The notes below the pieces were generated by a model. It was given only the letters and a program-made list of their open reading frames with translations, had not been told where the DNA came from and did not search any database. 64,000 nt of DNA. Source: Streptococcus anginosus subsp. whileyi MAS624. Lineage in GTDB: Bacteria > Bacillota > Bacilli > Lactobacillales > Streptococcaceae. Made by a program: the position numbers and the translations under genes. This document shows positions 43,818 through 55,400 of this stretch, one piece after another; position 1 is the stretch's first letter, and every line of letters starts with the position of its first letter. Where the stretch lies: NCBI RefSeq assembly GCF_000478925.1, contig NZ_AP013072.1, forward strand, positions 33,501 to 97,500, given 5' to 3'.

Positions 43818-45072
43818 GAGCCTTGCTCCCAATATCAGTTCTGTAGAAAAGTCCAGTCGTGTCTTGTTTGTCGAGTTGGGCGTAAATTTTTTCCTGCGCA
43901 GCTGAAACGCTGTCAGATGTGGTGACTAACATATAGACTCGGCCGCCATTGGACAGCAGTGCTTTGCCATTTTCACCAAACTTAGCGCCTGCATAGTAGG
44001 TGATGATATCACCGTCGGTCTTTTCTGGCAGAACCACACCTTTTTCGTAGGCAAGTGGATAACCTTCAGAAGCCACCACAACGCCCAATGTCACACCGCT
44101 GTTCGCCCAGGTCATATCTGGCTCCTTGCCCTCCAAAATGTCCGCGATGTTTTGCGCAAAATCAGAGGTTAGGCGCGGCAGAATGACCTGCGTCTCTGGA
44201 TCACCAAAGCGAGCATTGAACTCAATGACCTTGGGACCGTCCGCAGTCAAAATAAGCCCCGCATAAAGCACGCCGAGGTAAGAGCGCCCTTCTGCTATCA
44301 TACCTTTCAGTACCGGCTGGACAATAGTGTCAACCGACTGAGTAACTATCGCTTGCGACAGCTGTGGTACCGGTGCATAAGCGCCCATACCGCCTGTATT
44401 AGGGCCCTTGTCACCGTCATAAGCACGTTTGTGGTCCTGAGCTGTTGGCATGATGTAAAACTTATCACTATTAACAAAGGCAAAAAGAGAAAACTCTTCT
44501 CCTTCAAGAAATTCTTCAATAACTACACGCGCACCAGAATCGCCGAATTTATTGTCCAGCAACATTTCGTGCGCTGCATCCACTGCTTGCTCCACAGTTT
44601 CGGCCACGACCACACCTTTTCCTAGCGCCAGACCATCTGCTTTGACCACAATGGGAACCCCTTGATTTTCGATATAGGATTTAGCTTTTTCAAAGTCTGA
44701 AAAAGTTTCGTAGCGTGCTGTCGGCACACCGTATTTTTTCATGATAGACTTGGCAAAATCCTTGGACCATTCCAGCTCAGCAGCTAGCCGAGTCGGTCCA
44801 AAAGCCTTGAGACCGGCGGCTTCAAAATCATCAACGATACCTGCAGCTAAAGCGTCATCTGGACCAATGAAAGTCCAAGCAATGCCATTTTCTTTGGCAA
44901 AGTCAATTAGCTTGGAATGTTCGGAAATTCCGATATTGATCAAATCCAGCCCATCAAGCGTCATCCCGTCATTTCCGGGAGCAACAAAGACCTGCTCCAC
45001 CTGCGGAGATTCTAACAATTTCTTGGCAATAGCATGCTCGCGTCCACCTGAGCCAACAACCAAAAGTTTCAT
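43807..45072 (-). CDS. purD: Phosphoribosylamine-glycine ligase
   Basis: 421 residues, ATP-grasp family: LLVVGSGGREHAIA at the N-terminus, VVKADGLALGKGVVVA for ATP binding, and DHKRAYDGDKGPNTGGMGAY, EFNARFGDPETQ in the active site. It forms GAR from phosphoribosylamine and glycine. It has its own promoter with a PurBox-like site rather than joining purH, because a gene on the other strand separates them. Confidence 0.97.
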   Translation of the reverse strand: MKLLVVGSGGREHAIAKKLLESPQVEQVFVAPGNDGMTLDGLDLINIGISEHSKLIDFAKENGIAWTFIGPDDALAAGIVDDFEAAGLKAFGPTRLAAELEWSKDFAKSIMKKYGVPTARYETFSDFEKAKSYIENQGVPIVVKADGLALGKGVVVAETVEQAVDAAHEMLLDNKFGDSGARVVIEEFLEGEEFSLFAFVNSDKFYIMPTAQDHKRAYDGDKGPNTGGMGAYAPVPQLSQAIVTQSVDTIVQPVLKGMIAEGRSYLGVLYAGLILTADGPKVIEFNARFGDPETQVILPRLTSDFAQNIADILEGKEPDMTWANSGVTLGVVVASEGYPLAYEKGVVLPEKTDGDIITYYAGAKFGENGKALLSNGGRVYMLVTTSDSVSAAQEKIYAQLDKQDTTGLFYRTDIGSKALEK

Positions 45073-45102
45073 GATTACCCTCTTTGCGAATTATTTATAT
45101 CA

Positions 45103-45156
45103 ATTATACCACAAATGTTCGTTTATGCCTTTGTTTATCGTTAAATATTTCGATAA
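45103..45156 (-). promoter_or_regulatory. purD promoter with PurBox-like site
   Basis: On the minus strand TATAAT (45103-45108) lies 31 bases before purD. ATAAACGAACATT (45114-45126) agrees with the lactococcal PurBox AWWWCCGAACWWT at 12 of 13 positions. Upstream, TTATCG-N10-CGATAA (45135-45156) is an inverted repeat. PurR control is predicted. Confidence 0.6.
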
Positions 45157-45268
45157 CAATGAAATCTCGCTATCATTTTCTAATTTTCCAATCTAACTTA
45201 CCATTTTTCTCATCTTTTCCCGAATAATCTAAATGGAACTATCCAAATTATTTATTCAAAGGAGATTT

Positions 45269-47203
45269 ATGAAAAAATACAGTCAATTATTTTTACTATC
45301 CAGCGCTGTGTTGAGCGTTTTTTCAGCTCAACTAACAGCTCAAGCCTCGGAAGCAAATAGTACTCCAAAAAGCTCAAATCCGGCAACTCTTGCTAGCGAT
45401 ATTACTGTAAATGTTTCTGGAAATACAGCTTCTATTAACTATACACGTTCGCAAACGCAAGTTCCTTACACCATTTACCATGCTGTTTGGTCTGATGAAA
45501 ATGGGCAAGATGACATTAAGTGGTATTCCGCGCCCCAAACACCAACTACAGCTGTTGATTTGCGTCAGCACACTGGTTATGGAACCTTTCACGTCCACAC
45601 CTATATCAATATCAATGGGAAAATGGTTGGTTTAAACGGAACGACTTTCAAAGTAGAAAAACCAGCTAGCGGCACGGTTTCTACAACCGTTTTAGGAAAG
45701 ACTGCTCAAATATCCTTTACTCGAAACAAAGATCAAACAAATGCCAACATTTTACACGCTGTTTGGTCTGACGAAAAAGGACAAGATGACATCAAGTGGT
45801 ACACGGCAGGGCAAGACACGACAGAAATTGACTTATCCAATCATAAAGGCTACGGTGTTTACCATGTTCATACTTACGAAAGTAAAAATGGAAAAATGAT
45901 TGGGTTAAATGGCACCACTTTTAACCTTGAAAAACCAAATCCTACTATTCAGACTAGCTTTCCTGAGCCTGGAATCATGGATATTCAGATCAAAAATGTT
46001 CCTGAGACAATCTACAAACTAACTGTTCCGGCTTGGTCTGACCGCAACGGACAGGATGATCTTCAATGGTATGCAGCTACTAAAAATCCTGATGGAAGCT
46101 ACAATGTTAGAGTTGAGCTAAAAAAACACAACTATGACACAGGAACTTATCACATTCATCTTTACGGAGAAAGCTATGTCAAACCAGAGTTTACTGGCTT
46201 AGCTGGAATCACTGCCCAAGTTGATGCTGATAAATTGCCTTCTGAAGAAGAGCAAAAACCATTCTTCTCTGTTGAAAATATCAATCAAGAACAAGGGACT
46301 TATACCGTCAAAGTTAGTGAAACTTCAAAGTCCAAGCCGATTCAATCCGTCCGAGTACCTATTTGGAGCACGAGCAATCAAAGCAATATCAAGTGGTATG
46401 CAGCCACTAATAACGGTGACGGAACATTTACGGCAACCTTTGATATTCGCAATCATCAAGTTTTGTCCGGAACATATACCAATCATATTTATGTGAAATA
46501 TAAAGACGGTAGCGAGCATAGTTACGCAACGGATTCGGTTACTATGTCCGCAGAAAAGATTAAAACCAAAGTGTCTGTTAATAAACGCTCAACTTATCTT
46601 TATGAGGTGACAGTGACAGATGCCTACGGTGACGGAACGATTACCCTACCGACTTGGTCTGAAGTCAACGGCCAAGATGATATTCAGTGGTACACCGCTA
46701 CTAAAGCTGGAAATGGAATTTACAAATTCACAGTTGATACGCAAAAACATACTGGCAGCGGGCTTTTCCATACACATGTCTACCGCAATCTCAACGGTCA
46801 AATGATTGGACTAGCAGGTACAAGCTATCAGGTAGAGAAGCCTGCTGTCTCTTTCCAACCAAATTATGCCGCAGCAACGACTTATCCAAAAGGTCAATGC
46901 ACTTGGGGCGCCAAAGCTCTTGCGCCTTGGGCTGGCAATTATTGGGGCAACGGTGGTGACTGGGCTGCTAGTGCCAGACGAGCTGGTTTTAAAACCGGTA
47001 CAACTCCGCAAGTAGGGGCTATTATTTGTTGGACAGACGGTGGTTACGGTCACGTTGGAGTTGTTACTCACGTTGCCTCAAACACACGCATTCAGATTCA
47101 AGAGGCCAACTACGCTGGAAAACAGTATATTGGCAACTTCCGCGGCTGGTTCAATCCTCATGCAGCTGGACAAGGAGCAGTTAGTTACATTTATCCAAAA
47201 TAA
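45269..47203 (+). CDS. Secreted CHAP-domain protein with five Bsp-like repeats
   Basis: 644 residues on the opposite strand to the pur genes. A signal peptide ([26 protein letters not shown], cut near 28) is followed by five repeats of about 90-100 residues. Each has [15 protein letters not shown] and a closing HxHxY, like the GBS Bsp-type repeat. The C-terminal CHAP amidase/endopeptidase domain has catalytic Cys544 (GQCTWGAK) and His595 (GYGHVGVV). It probably cuts or binds peptidoglycan. The CHAP domain is about 75% identical to that of PcsB in this window by my manual count. Start ATGAAAAAA follows AAAGGAG. No cell-wall anchor is visible. Confidence 0.88.
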   Translation: MKKYSQLFLLSSAVLSVFSAQLTAQASEANSTPKSSNPATLASDITVNVSGNTASINYTRSQTQVPYTIYHAVWSDENGQDDIKWYSAPQTPTTAVDLRQHTGYGTFHVHTYININGKMVGLNGTTFKVEKPASGTVSTTVLGKTAQISFTRNKDQTNANILHAVWSDEKGQDDIKWYTAGQDTTEIDLSNHKGYGVYHVHTYESKNGKMIGLNGTTFNLEKPNPTIQTSFPEPGIMDIQIKNVPETIYKLTVPAWSDRNGQDDLQWYAATKNPDGSYNVRVELKKHNYDTGTYHIHLYGESYVKPEFTGLAGITAQVDADKLPSEEEQKPFFSVENINQEQGTYTVKVSETSKSKPIQSVRVPIWSTSNQSNIKWYAATNNGDGTFTATFDIRNHQVLSGTYTNHIYVKYKDGSEHSYATDSVTMSAEKIKTKVSVNKRSTYLYEVTVTDAYGDGTITLPTWSEVNGQDDIQWYTATKAGNGIYKFTVDTQKHTGSGLFHTHVYRNLNGQMIGLAGTSYQVEKPAVSFQPNYAAATTYPKGQCTWGAKALAPWAGNYWGNGGDWAASARRAGFKTGTTPQVGAIICWTDGGYGHVGVVTHVASNTRIQIQEANYAGKQYIGNFRGWFNPHAAGQGAVSYIYPK

Positions 47204-47221
47204 GTCCCTCTGAACAACTTT

Positions 47222-47252
47222 AAAAACCTTGGAAAATCAATCCAAGGTTTTT
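47222..47252. terminator. Two-way terminator between the CHAP gene and purH
   Basis: AAAAACCTTGGA and TCCAAGGTTTTT form a perfect 12-bp stem with a 7-base loop, between two convergent genes. Confidence 0.9.
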
Positions 47253-47261
47253 ATACTATTT

Positions 47262-48809
47262 TCAATGTCTAAAATGCCGTACGCCTGTAAACACCATGGC
47301 AATACCGTATTTATCAGCCACATCAATAGATTCTTGGTCACGGACGGACCCACCAGGTTGGATGATTGCTTTAATACCTGCGGCTGCGATTTCTTCTACG
47401 TTATCCGCAAATGGGAAGAAAGCATCACTAGCAAGAACCGCACCGTCAAGACGGTCTTTCGCTTGGTCAAGAGCAATACGAACAGAAGCTACACGGTTTG
47501 TTTGACCAGGACCAACACCAAGTGTCATGTGGTCATTTGTCACGATGATACCGTTCGATTTCACGTACTTGATGGCTTTCCAAGCAAATTCAAGTGCTGT
47601 TTTTTCTTGGTCAGTTGGTTGACGTTTTGTCACAACCTTCCAATCAGCTGGATTTTCTTTGACAACATCTTGGTTTTGAACCAGAAGACCACCGACAACA
47701 CCCGTGTATTCTTTTTCAACTTGGCTAACTTCTTGAGCTTCAAATGGCAATTGAAGAATGCGCAAGTTTTTCTTCTTAGTTGTCAAGATTTCAAGGGCTT
47801 CTTCTGAATAACTTGGTGCAATGATGATTTCAAGGAAGATATCGTGCATTTTCTTAGCTGTTGCGGCGTCAACTTCACGATTCAGCACAACAATACCACC
47901 AAAGATTGAAACTGGGTCTGATTCATAAGCATAGTCCCAAGCTGTTTCAATATCATCAGCTTGTCCGATACCACACGGATTCATGTGTTTAAGGGCAACA
48001 ACAGTGGGACGGTCTTTGAAATCACGGATAATGCGGATTGCAGCGTCAGCGTCACGGATGTTGTTAAATGACAATTCTTTACCATTCAATTGTTTAGCAG
48101 AAGCAATTGAGTAATCTGTCGGCAAAGCTTTTTGGTAGAAATCAGCGTCTTGTTGAGGGTTTTCACCATAACGCATGGGTTGTTTCAAATCATAAATGAT
48201 GGTGAGTTTTTCAGGTTTTGTTTCTCCGACTTGTTTTGTGAAATATTCCGCAATTAAAGCGTCGTAAGCTGCTGTGTGACGGAAAACTTTGGCTGCCAAG
48301 CGTTGACGCGTTTCAAAGTTTGTTTCACCATTAGCTGTCAATTCATCCAAAACAACAGCGTAATCAGCTGGGTCAACGACAACTGTAACACTAGCATGGT
48401 TTTTAGCAGCAGAGCGAAGCATGGATGGACCACCGATATCAATGTTTTCAACCGCATCAGCATAAGTCACATATGGTTTCAGAATAGTTTCTTTGAATGG
48501 GTAAAGGTTAACCACAACAAGGTCAATCAATTCAATGTGATTATCTTTTGCAGCTTGAAGGTGGCTGTCAAGGTCGCGACGAGCCAAAAGGCCGCCGTGA
48601 ATATTTGGATGAAGTGTTTTCACACGACCGTCCATCATTTCTGGGAAGCCCGTTACATCATCAATGGCGATAGTATCAACGCCTGCTTTATCAAGCGTAA
48701 CTTTTGTTCCGCCAGTTGAGATAATATCCCAACCAAGTTTTTTTAATTCTTGAACAAATTCAACAATGCCCGCTTTGTCTGAAACACTGATTAGTGCACG
48801 TTTTGTCAT
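47262..48809 (-). CDS. purH: Bifunctional AICAR transformylase/IMP cyclohydrolase
   Basis: 515 residues, the usual length. The N-terminal IMP cyclohydrolase part has ISVSDKAG and [18 protein letters not shown]; the transformylase part has [12 protein letters not shown] and [15 protein letters not shown]. It carries out the last two steps to IMP. Start ATGACAAAA follows GTAGGACTG weakly; an extension to 48851 would overlap the upstream gene. Confidence 0.97.
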   Translation of the reverse strand: MTKRALISVSDKAGIVEFVQELKKLGWDIISTGGTKVTLDKAGVDTIAIDDVTGFPEMMDGRVKTLHPNIHGGLLARRDLDSHLQAAKDNHIELIDLVVVNLYPFKETILKPYVTYADAVENIDIGGPSMLRSAAKNHASVTVVVDPADYAVVLDELTANGETNFETRQRLAAKVFRHTAAYDALIAEYFTKQVGETKPEKLTIIYDLKQPMRYGENPQQDADFYQKALPTDYSIASAKQLNGKELSFNNIRDADAAIRIIRDFKDRPTVVALKHMNPCGIGQADDIETAWDYAYESDPVSIFGGIVVLNREVDAATAKKMHDIFLEIIIAPSYSEEALEILTTKKKNLRILQLPFEAQEVSQVEKEYTGVVGGLLVQNQDVVKENPADWKVVTKRQPTDQEKTALEFAWKAIKYVKSNGIIVTNDHMTLGVGPGQTNRVASVRIALDQAKDRLDGAVLASDAFFPFADNVEEIAAAGIKAIIQPGGSVRDQESIDVADKYGIAMVFTGVRHFRH

Positions 48810-48823
48810 TTCAGTCCTACTTT

Positions 48824-48991
48824 CTACTTCTTTTTGTAAAATATAAACCACTCAATAGCAATACTGGCAATAAGCCCGATAGAATAAGCCAAGCAAAGGC
48901 GTAACGGATTTTCAAGATTACCAAATAGTACATTTACTATAAAGGCAACGACAATAAAAGTTAATACAAACACCAAAATCTTTTTTATCAT
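48824..48991 (-). CDS. Small membrane protein between purN and purH
   Basis: 55 residues with two hydrophobic helices and a basic tail (FIFYKKK). Function unknown. AAGGAG lies 6 bases before the chosen ATG (the ATG one codon earlier would be only 3 bases away). In other streptococci this spot in the cluster often holds a small membrane protein; homology to VanZ is not visible here. Confidence 0.7.
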   Translation of the reverse strand: MIKKILVFVLTFIVVAFIVNVLFGNLENPLRLCLAYSIGLIASIAIEWFIFYKKK

Positions 48992-49048
48992 CATAATCTC
49001 CTTATAAGGCAGCATACTAATAGCTAACTACGCTATCAAATACGCTGA

Positions 49049-49603
49049 CTACTTTTTCTCAACTCCTAAGCTCTCCAAAACCTCTGGATAGAGTTTATAC
49101 TCTGCTTCATGAATACGAGCTTCAAAACTGTCAATGGTATCATCAGCCAGACGAGGCACACGAACTTGTTTAATCACTTTTCCCGTGTCAACACCATTGT
49201 CAACCCAGTGAATGGTAACACCAGATTGGTCAACACCTGCTTCCCAAGCATCATCAATACCATGAGCCCCTGGAAATTCTGGCAGATAAGCTGGGTGAAT
49301 ATTGATGATACGACCTTCGTAAGCTGCTAGCAAAGTCGGACCAACAATCTTCATATAACCAGCTAGGCAAACCACATCAATATCATATTTTTCAAGCAAA
49401 GTAACAATAGCTTCTTCGTAAGCTACTTTATTATCAAACTCTTTGAGTTCAAAAGCATGAGCTGTCACACCAAGTTTTTCAGCACGCTCTAAAACGTAGG
49501 CATCTCGATGATCTGAAAAGACAAATTCAACCGGAAATTGCTCCGCAATGACTTGAAAATTGAACCCGTTACCACTCGCAAAAACGGCAATTTTTTTGCT
49601 CAT
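49049..49603 (-). CDS. purN: Phosphoribosylglycinamide formyltransferase
   Basis: 184 residues with the formyltransferase block INIHPAYLPEFPGAHGI and the catalytic aspartate region VDNGVDTGKVI. It transfers a formyl group from 10-formyl-THF to GAR. Its ATG shares one base with the purM stop (TAATG), so translation is coupled. Confidence 0.96.
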   Translation of the reverse strand: MSKKIAVFASGNGFNFQVIAEQFPVEFVFSDHRDAYVLERAEKLGVTAHAFELKEFDNKVAYEEAIVTLLEKYDIDVVCLAGYMKIVGPTLLAAYEGRIINIHPAYLPEFPGAHGIDDAWEAGVDQSGVTIHWVDNGVDTGKVIKQVRVPRLADDTIDSFEARIHEAEYKLYPEVLESLGVEKK

Positions 49604-50622
49604 TATTTCATCACCACACTTGCATCAGCTTTTTTAACGATACGACCAAGTTCGTAAACTGGCTCATCAAGCAATTCTTTCACGCGCTCAACCTTATCAG
49701 GACTAACTGCCAACATGAGACCAATACCCATGTTGAAGATTTCAAACATTTCTTCGTGTTTAATGCTGCCATATTTTTCAAGAGCTTTAAAAATTGGAAG
49801 AACAGGGACTTTATCCTCTTCAATTTCAGCAGCCCAATCATCCGCAAACATCCGTGGAACATTTTCAATGAAGCCACCTCCAGTGATATGGGCAATGCCG
49901 TTAACCAATTCTTCTTTGATAAGCGGAAGCACCGCTTTGACATAGATACGTGTTGGTTCAAGCAGCACTTCTTTCAATTTTTTGCCTTCAAGTTCTGGAA
50001 GAACTTCTTCACCTGTATAATCAGCAAAGACGCGACGCACAAGTGAATAACCGTTTGAGTGAATCCCACTGGAAGCAAGCCCAAGAAGAACATCACCATC
50101 AGAAACTTTTGAGCCATCGATAATCTGTGACTTTTCAGCGACACCAACCGCAAAACCAGCTAAATCATAGTCGTCTTCACCATACATACCAGGCATCTCA
50201 GCCGTTTCGCCACCGATAAGAGCTGCACCAGATTGAACACAACCTTCCGCAACACCTGCAACGACTTGTTCAAGTTTTGCTGGTTCATTTTTACCCGTAG
50301 CAACGTAATCTAGGAAGTAAAGCGGCTCTGCCCCAGCTGCAATGATGTCATTGACACACATGGCAACACAGTCTTGACCGATTGTATCGTGTTTATCATA
50401 TTTGATGGCAAGCATGAGTTTTGTTCCCACACCGTCAGTACCTGAAATCAAAACAGGCTCTTTCACGCCAGTTCTTGTAAGGTCGAACATCCCACCAAAA
50501 CCGCCAAGAGCGCCCATGACGCCAAGACGTTCGGTGCGCGCAACGTGTTTTTTGATCCGTGCAACAACTTCATAACCCGCTTCAACATCAACACCAGATT
50601 GAGCATAAGCATTTTTTGTCAT
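49603..50622 (-). CDS. purM: Phosphoribosylformylglycinamidine cyclo-ligase
   Basis: 339 residues of the PurM family: [38 protein letters not shown] and [16 protein letters not shown]. It closes the imidazole ring to give AIR. Upstream lies a 236-base gap with hairpins and a copy of its own first codons. RBS AGAAGGAA. Confidence 0.97.
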   Translation of the reverse strand: MTKNAYAQSGVDVEAGYEVVARIKKHVARTERLGVMGALGGFGGMFDLTRTGVKEPVLISGTDGVGTKLMLAIKYDKHDTIGQDCVAMCVNDIIAAGAEPLYFLDYVATGKNEPAKLEQVVAGVAEGCVQSGAALIGGETAEMPGMYGEDDYDLAGFAVGVAEKSQIIDGSKVSDGDVLLGLASSGIHSNGYSLVRRVFADYTGEEVLPELEGKKLKEVLLEPTRIYVKAVLPLIKEELVNGIAHITGGGFIENVPRMFADDWAAEIEEDKVPVLPIFKALEKYGSIKHEEMFEIFNMGIGLMLAVSPDKVERVKELLDEPVYELGRIVKKADASVVMK

Positions 50623-50676
50623 AATAATTTTCCTTCTCTTTTTTTGTCAAAAAACCATATTGGAGATTGCGACGTT

Positions 50677-50709
50677 TTTTTCAGTCAAACCATTCTTTTG
50701 ACTGAAAAA
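50677..50709. repeat. Perfect 13-bp hairpin in the purF-purM gap
   Basis: TTTTTCAGTCAAA and its complement flank a 7-base loop (CCATTCT), 55 bases before purM. A second hairpin (GCTTTG(G)TCC...GGACAAAGC, near 50728-50750) and a small CGTC/GACG stem follow. No T-run fits a terminator on the minus strand. Confidence 0.55.
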
Positions 50710-50772
50710 GCTAGTCAGGTCTTTAGCTTTGGTCCCATAGGACAAAGCGTCCATTGACGAATGCTTTAGCCT

Positions 50773-50814
50773 TTAGTCAGTGGTAAGACGTGGAGCATAA
50801 GAGTTTTTTGTCAT
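50773..50814 (-). pseudogene. Copied purM start, 13 codons
   Basis: AAAAGGAG, then ATG and MTKNSYAPRLTTD, then TAA. The first six codons and the bases before the ATG match the real purM start (MTKNAYAQ...) 190 bases downstream, also with TTTTTTGTCAT on the plus strand. Either a remnant of a tandem duplication or a translated leader. Confidence 0.6.
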
Positions 50815-50858
50815 AATATTTTTCTCCTTTTGGGAAATAGCAGAGCTATTAAACTGTT

Positions 50859-52322
50859 CTATTTATTTTCATTAACTTCATGAATATAGAAGCTTGTTTT
50901 TTCTTCTAAGCTTTTGAGGTAAGGTTCTTCGTAATCGTAAAGTGGTGTTGGATACTTACCGTCAAAGTAAGCCACACACAAACCACCATTAGGCGCATCT
51001 GTATCAAGACCGATTGATTCAATCAAACCGTCAATTGACAAGTAAGTCAAGCTATCAGCACCGATAATCTCACAAACTTCATCTTTGCTATGATTAGCTG
51101 AAATCAATTCACGACGATTTTGAATATCGATACCGTAGAAACATGGGTATTTCAATTCTGGACTACCGATTGCCACATGAACTTCTGTCGCACCAGCTTC
51201 ACGAAGCAAACGAACGATACGGCGTGATGTAGTTCCACGCACGATAGAATCATCAACCATGACCACGCGCTTCCCTTTAACAACACCAGATACGGCTGAG
51301 AGCTTCATGCGAACACCTTGCTCACGCAACTCTTGTGTCGGTTGAATGAAAGTACGTTGTGTGTACTGATTTTTCACCAAGCCCATTTCATTTGGGAGAC
51401 CTGATTCTTCAGCAAATCCCATCGCTGCTGAAAGTGATGAATTCGGTACACCAACGACAATATCAGCTTCATGTTGAAATTCCTGTGCCAAACGTTTCCC
51501 CATATTTTTACGAGCCGTGTGAACATTGACACCATAAATATCACTGTCAGGTCGTGCAAAATAGATGTATTCCATTGAACAGATAGCAAGCTGAGTATCC
51601 GTCGTGTAGGTATCGTACCGAATGCCATTGTCATCAATAATAACCATTTCACCAGGTTTCACATCTCGAATCCACTTGGCACCAACCACTTCAAAGGCAC
51701 ACGTTTCACTTGATACTACCCAAGCACCATTTGCCATTTGCCCAATTGACAAGGGACGAAAACCATTTGGGTCAAGCGCAGCAATCAATTTATCTTCTGT
51801 CATCAAAAGATAAGCAAAGCCACCTTTGACAGTGTTCAACGCTTCTTTGACTTTACCGATAAATTCAGAATTATGGCTACGGCGAATCAAATGCATTAGA
51901 ATTTCAGTATCAGATGAGGCATTAAAAATCGCCCCTTGGTCTTCCAATTCTTTTTTCAATGATACTGCATTTGTCAAATTACCATTGTGGCAAAGCCCAA
52001 ATTGCTCGTCTGTAAAGTTGTAAAGAAATGGTTGAATATTATTAATAGACGCAGAGCCAGCAGTCGCATAGCGAACGTGACCAATAGCAGCAGTTCCTGT
52101 TAATTTTTCCAAATCAGCAGGATTTTTAAATACTTCTGAAAGAAGACCAGTATTACGGTGCTGAAGAAGTTTGCCCTTATCGTTTGTGACAATACCAGCA
52201 CCTTCTTGACCGCGGTGTTGAAGACTGTGAAGTCCAAAATAAGTCACTTGAGCTGCTTGAGGATGCCCCCAAATCCCAAAAACACCACATTCTTCATTTA
52301 GAGATTTAACTTCGTATGTCAC
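50859..52322 (-). CDS. purF: Amidophosphoribosyltransferase
   Basis: 487 residues. The nucleophile Cys12 is exposed after an 11-residue propeptide ending EECGVFG; the rest includes HRGQEGAG and the PRPP-binding [16 protein letters not shown]. It makes phosphoribosylamine. The start is taken as GTG ([11 protein letters not shown]), 8 bases after AGAGG and in line with homologues; ATG two codons upstream or one at 52349 is possible. Confidence 0.95.
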   Translation of the reverse strand: MTYEVKSLNEECGVFGIWGHPQAAQVTYFGLHSLQHRGQEGAGIVTNDKGKLLQHRNTGLLSEVFKNPADLEKLTGTAAIGHVRYATAGSASINNIQPFLYNFTDEQFGLCHNGNLTNAVSLKKELEDQGAIFNASSDTEILMHLIRRSHNSEFIGKVKEALNTVKGGFAYLLMTEDKLIAALDPNGFRPLSIGQMANGAWVVSSETCAFEVVGAKWIRDVKPGEMVIIDDNGIRYDTYTTDTQLAICSMEYIYFARPDSDIYGVNVHTARKNMGKRLAQEFQHEADIVVGVPNSSLSAAMGFAEESGLPNEMGLVKNQYTQRTFIQPTQELREQGVRMKLSAVSGVVKGKRVVMVDDSIVRGTTSRRIVRLLREAGATEVHVAIGSPELKYPCFYGIDIQNRRELISANHSKDEVCEIIGADSLTYLSIDGLIESIGLDTDAPNGGLCVAYFDGKYPTPLYDYEEPYLKSLEEKTSFYIHEVNENK

Positions 52323-52412
52323 TGACATTTCCTCTTGTTTTTCTGTCATTTTTATGCTCAATCATTATCAAAAGAATCCGAAATCATAGTTTCTTTTGAT
52401 ATTTGACGAGTA

Positions 52413-55400
52413 TTATTCCCCTGTAAAGTAACGCACAGCACTTGCAAAGAGATGTTGGTCTTTATTTCCTGGAATATTTTGGAAAAGACCGTCTTCATAA
52501 CGTTCTGAATGTCCCATTTTACCAATGATTTGACCGTTCTTGCTGGTAATCCCTTCAATCGCATTAATAGAGCCGTTTGGATTGTATTTAGAATCCATGC
52601 TTGGTTTGCCATCAAAATCCACGTATTGGCTGAAGATTTGTCCGTTGTCACGGAGTTCTGCAAATTCTTCATCTGTTACGACAAATTTCCCTTCACCATG
52701 TGATACTGGGATTGCATGAATATCACCAACTTTGACACCGGCAAGCCAAGGTGAGTTCGTATTGGAAATACGTGTTTCAACCATTTTCGCCACATGTTGG
52801 TTGGCATCATTATAGAAGAGTGTCGGACTTGTTTCGGTCGCTTCTTCAAAGTTACCGTATGGAAGTAGGCCTGATTTCACAAGCGCTTGGAATCCATTAC
52901 AGATACCGATAATCAGCCCGCCTTTTTCAATAAAGCTATCAATCGCTGCGCGGACTTTTTGGTTTAACAAGATGTTAACGATGAATTTAGCAGAACCGTC
53001 TGGTTCATCAGCAGCTGAGAAACCTCCTGTAAAGAAAATAATATTTGCTTTACAGATGTTGTCAACCATTGTGTCAACTGAAGTCTCAATGGCTGCCTCA
53101 TCAAGTGTTACGAACGGAACCAAATTCACTTTTGCTCCAGCTTGTTCAAAGGCTTTTGCTGAATCATATTCTGAATTTGTACCAGGGAAGACTGGAATGT
53201 AAACAAGTGGCTCTGCTACTTTCTTACTTGTTTTAATCACTGCATCTGAAGTAACTGCTGGAACATCTTCAAGTTTAGTACTTTGTTCAAATTCAGTTGG
53301 GTAAACATCTTCGAGTTTGCTTTCAAAGGCTGACAAAAGTTTATCACCTGCAAGGTTGACACCATTGATAGTAAGTGTAAAGTCAGCTGTAGTTTCACCT
53401 ATTTTGTTAACTTCAGCAATTTCTTCAGTAGATGTAAAGATAAAGCCACCGAGTTGTGCTGTCAAACTAGTCTCAAGCTCTGTCAATTCTACTTTAGCAC
53501 CGATATGGTTACCAAAAGCTGAAAGTGCCAAACTTTCCATCACACCACCATACTTAACAGCTGAAGCTGATGTGATATGGTGTGCTTTTTGAATCGCTTC
53601 AAATTTAGCAAAGTTAGCTTTGATCAAGTCAAAATCAATCTCTTGTGAAATAGCTTGCCCTGAAATGTAGTAAATGTATTCACCAGCTGTTTTAAATTCT
53701 GGCGAAAGAACATTACGACTATCAGCTGTTGTCACACCAAAGGCAACCAATGTTGGTGGTACTGTCAATTCTTCAAAGGTACCAGACATTGAATCTTTAC
53801 CACCGATTGATGGTAAACCTAGTTGTAATTGTGCTTCGATTGACCCAAGAAGGGCTGAAACTGGTTGTCCAAAGCGTTCAGCTTGTTTATCCATACGTTG
53901 GAAATATTCTTGATAAGAGAAGCGTGCTTTAGACCAATTCGCACCTGTTGCCACCAAACGCGCTGTTGCTTCGATAACAGCATAAGCTGCACCATGATAT
54001 GGTGACCATTCAGCAATATAAGGGTTGAACCCTTGTGCCATAACTGACGCTGTTGTTGTTACACCGTTTTGAACAGGAAGTTTTTGAACTGAACTTTCTG
54101 TTGGTGTGATTTGATAACGACCACCAATCGGATGATTGACCGTTGAACGACCAACAGAGCTATCAAAGATGGTTTGTAAACCTTTTTGACTAGCGTGATT
54201 AAGGTCAGAAAGAACATTTACAGTATCAGATTCAAGTGTCGCAGCTGAAGTGGTACGTTGTTCTGGCATGTCAACTTGACTGTCAACAACATTAGCATCA
54301 ACCACCACGCGCACACCGTTTGTATCAAGGAAACGACGTTCAATATCAACGATTGTTTGACCATTCCAAGTCATAACAAGGTTTTGTTTTTCCGTAACTG
54401 TGGCAACCACTACCGCATCAATATTTTCCTTGTGACATTCTGCCACGAAAGCATCAACATCTTTCGGACGAACCACAACAGCCATCCGTTCTTGTGATTC
54501 AGAAATGGCAATTTCAGTTCCATTAAGCCCTTGGTATTTCAAAGGCACTTTGTTAAGGTCGATTTCAAGACCGTCAGCTAATTCACCAATTGCCACACAG
54601 ACACCACTAGCACCAAAGTCGTTTGATTTTTTAATAAGACGCGTCACATTACCATTGCGGAAAAGACGTTGAATCTTCCGTTCTTCAATAGCATTCCCTT
54701 TTTGAACTTCTGCGCCAGCTGTTTCAACAGATTCAACCGTTTGAACTTTAGATGAACCAGTTGCACCACCGACACCGTCACGACCAGTTTTACCACCGAG
54801 AAGAATAACCACATCACCAGCTTCTGGTTTCTCACGAACAACATTTCCCTTAGGAGCTGCACCGACAACGGCACCGAGTTCCATACGTTTAGCGACGAAT
54901 CCTGGGTGGAAGTATTCTTTAACGTAAGTTGTGGCAAGACCGATTTGGTTACCATATGAAGAATAACCATGTGCCGCTGTTTTAGAAATCACTTGCTGCG
55001 GCAATTTGCCGGCACGCGTCTCAGCAATCGGTGTTGTAATATCACCAGCACCTGAAATACGCATTGCTTGATAAACATAAGAACGTCCTGACAATGGGTC
55101 GCGGATTGCACCACCGATACAGGTCGCCGCACCACCAAATGGTTCAATTTCTGTTGGGTGATTGTGTGTTTCATTCTTGAACATCAAAAGCCATGGTTCT
55201 TTAACACCGTTCACATCCACTTCAATTTCAACAGAACATGCGTTAATTTCGTCTGACACTTCCATATCGTCCAAGCGACCATTCGCACGTTCATAACGAC
55301 AAAAGATTGTCGCCATGTCCATCAATGTTTGTGGCTTTTCAGAATGTCCAAGTTCATCACGCATAGCAATATATTTATCATAAGTTGCCTGTAATTGTTT

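Noticed and set aside
45411..46496. Alternative frames inside the CHAP gene that seem to repeat
   Set aside because: The periodicity comes from the five Bsp-like protein repeats in the true frame.
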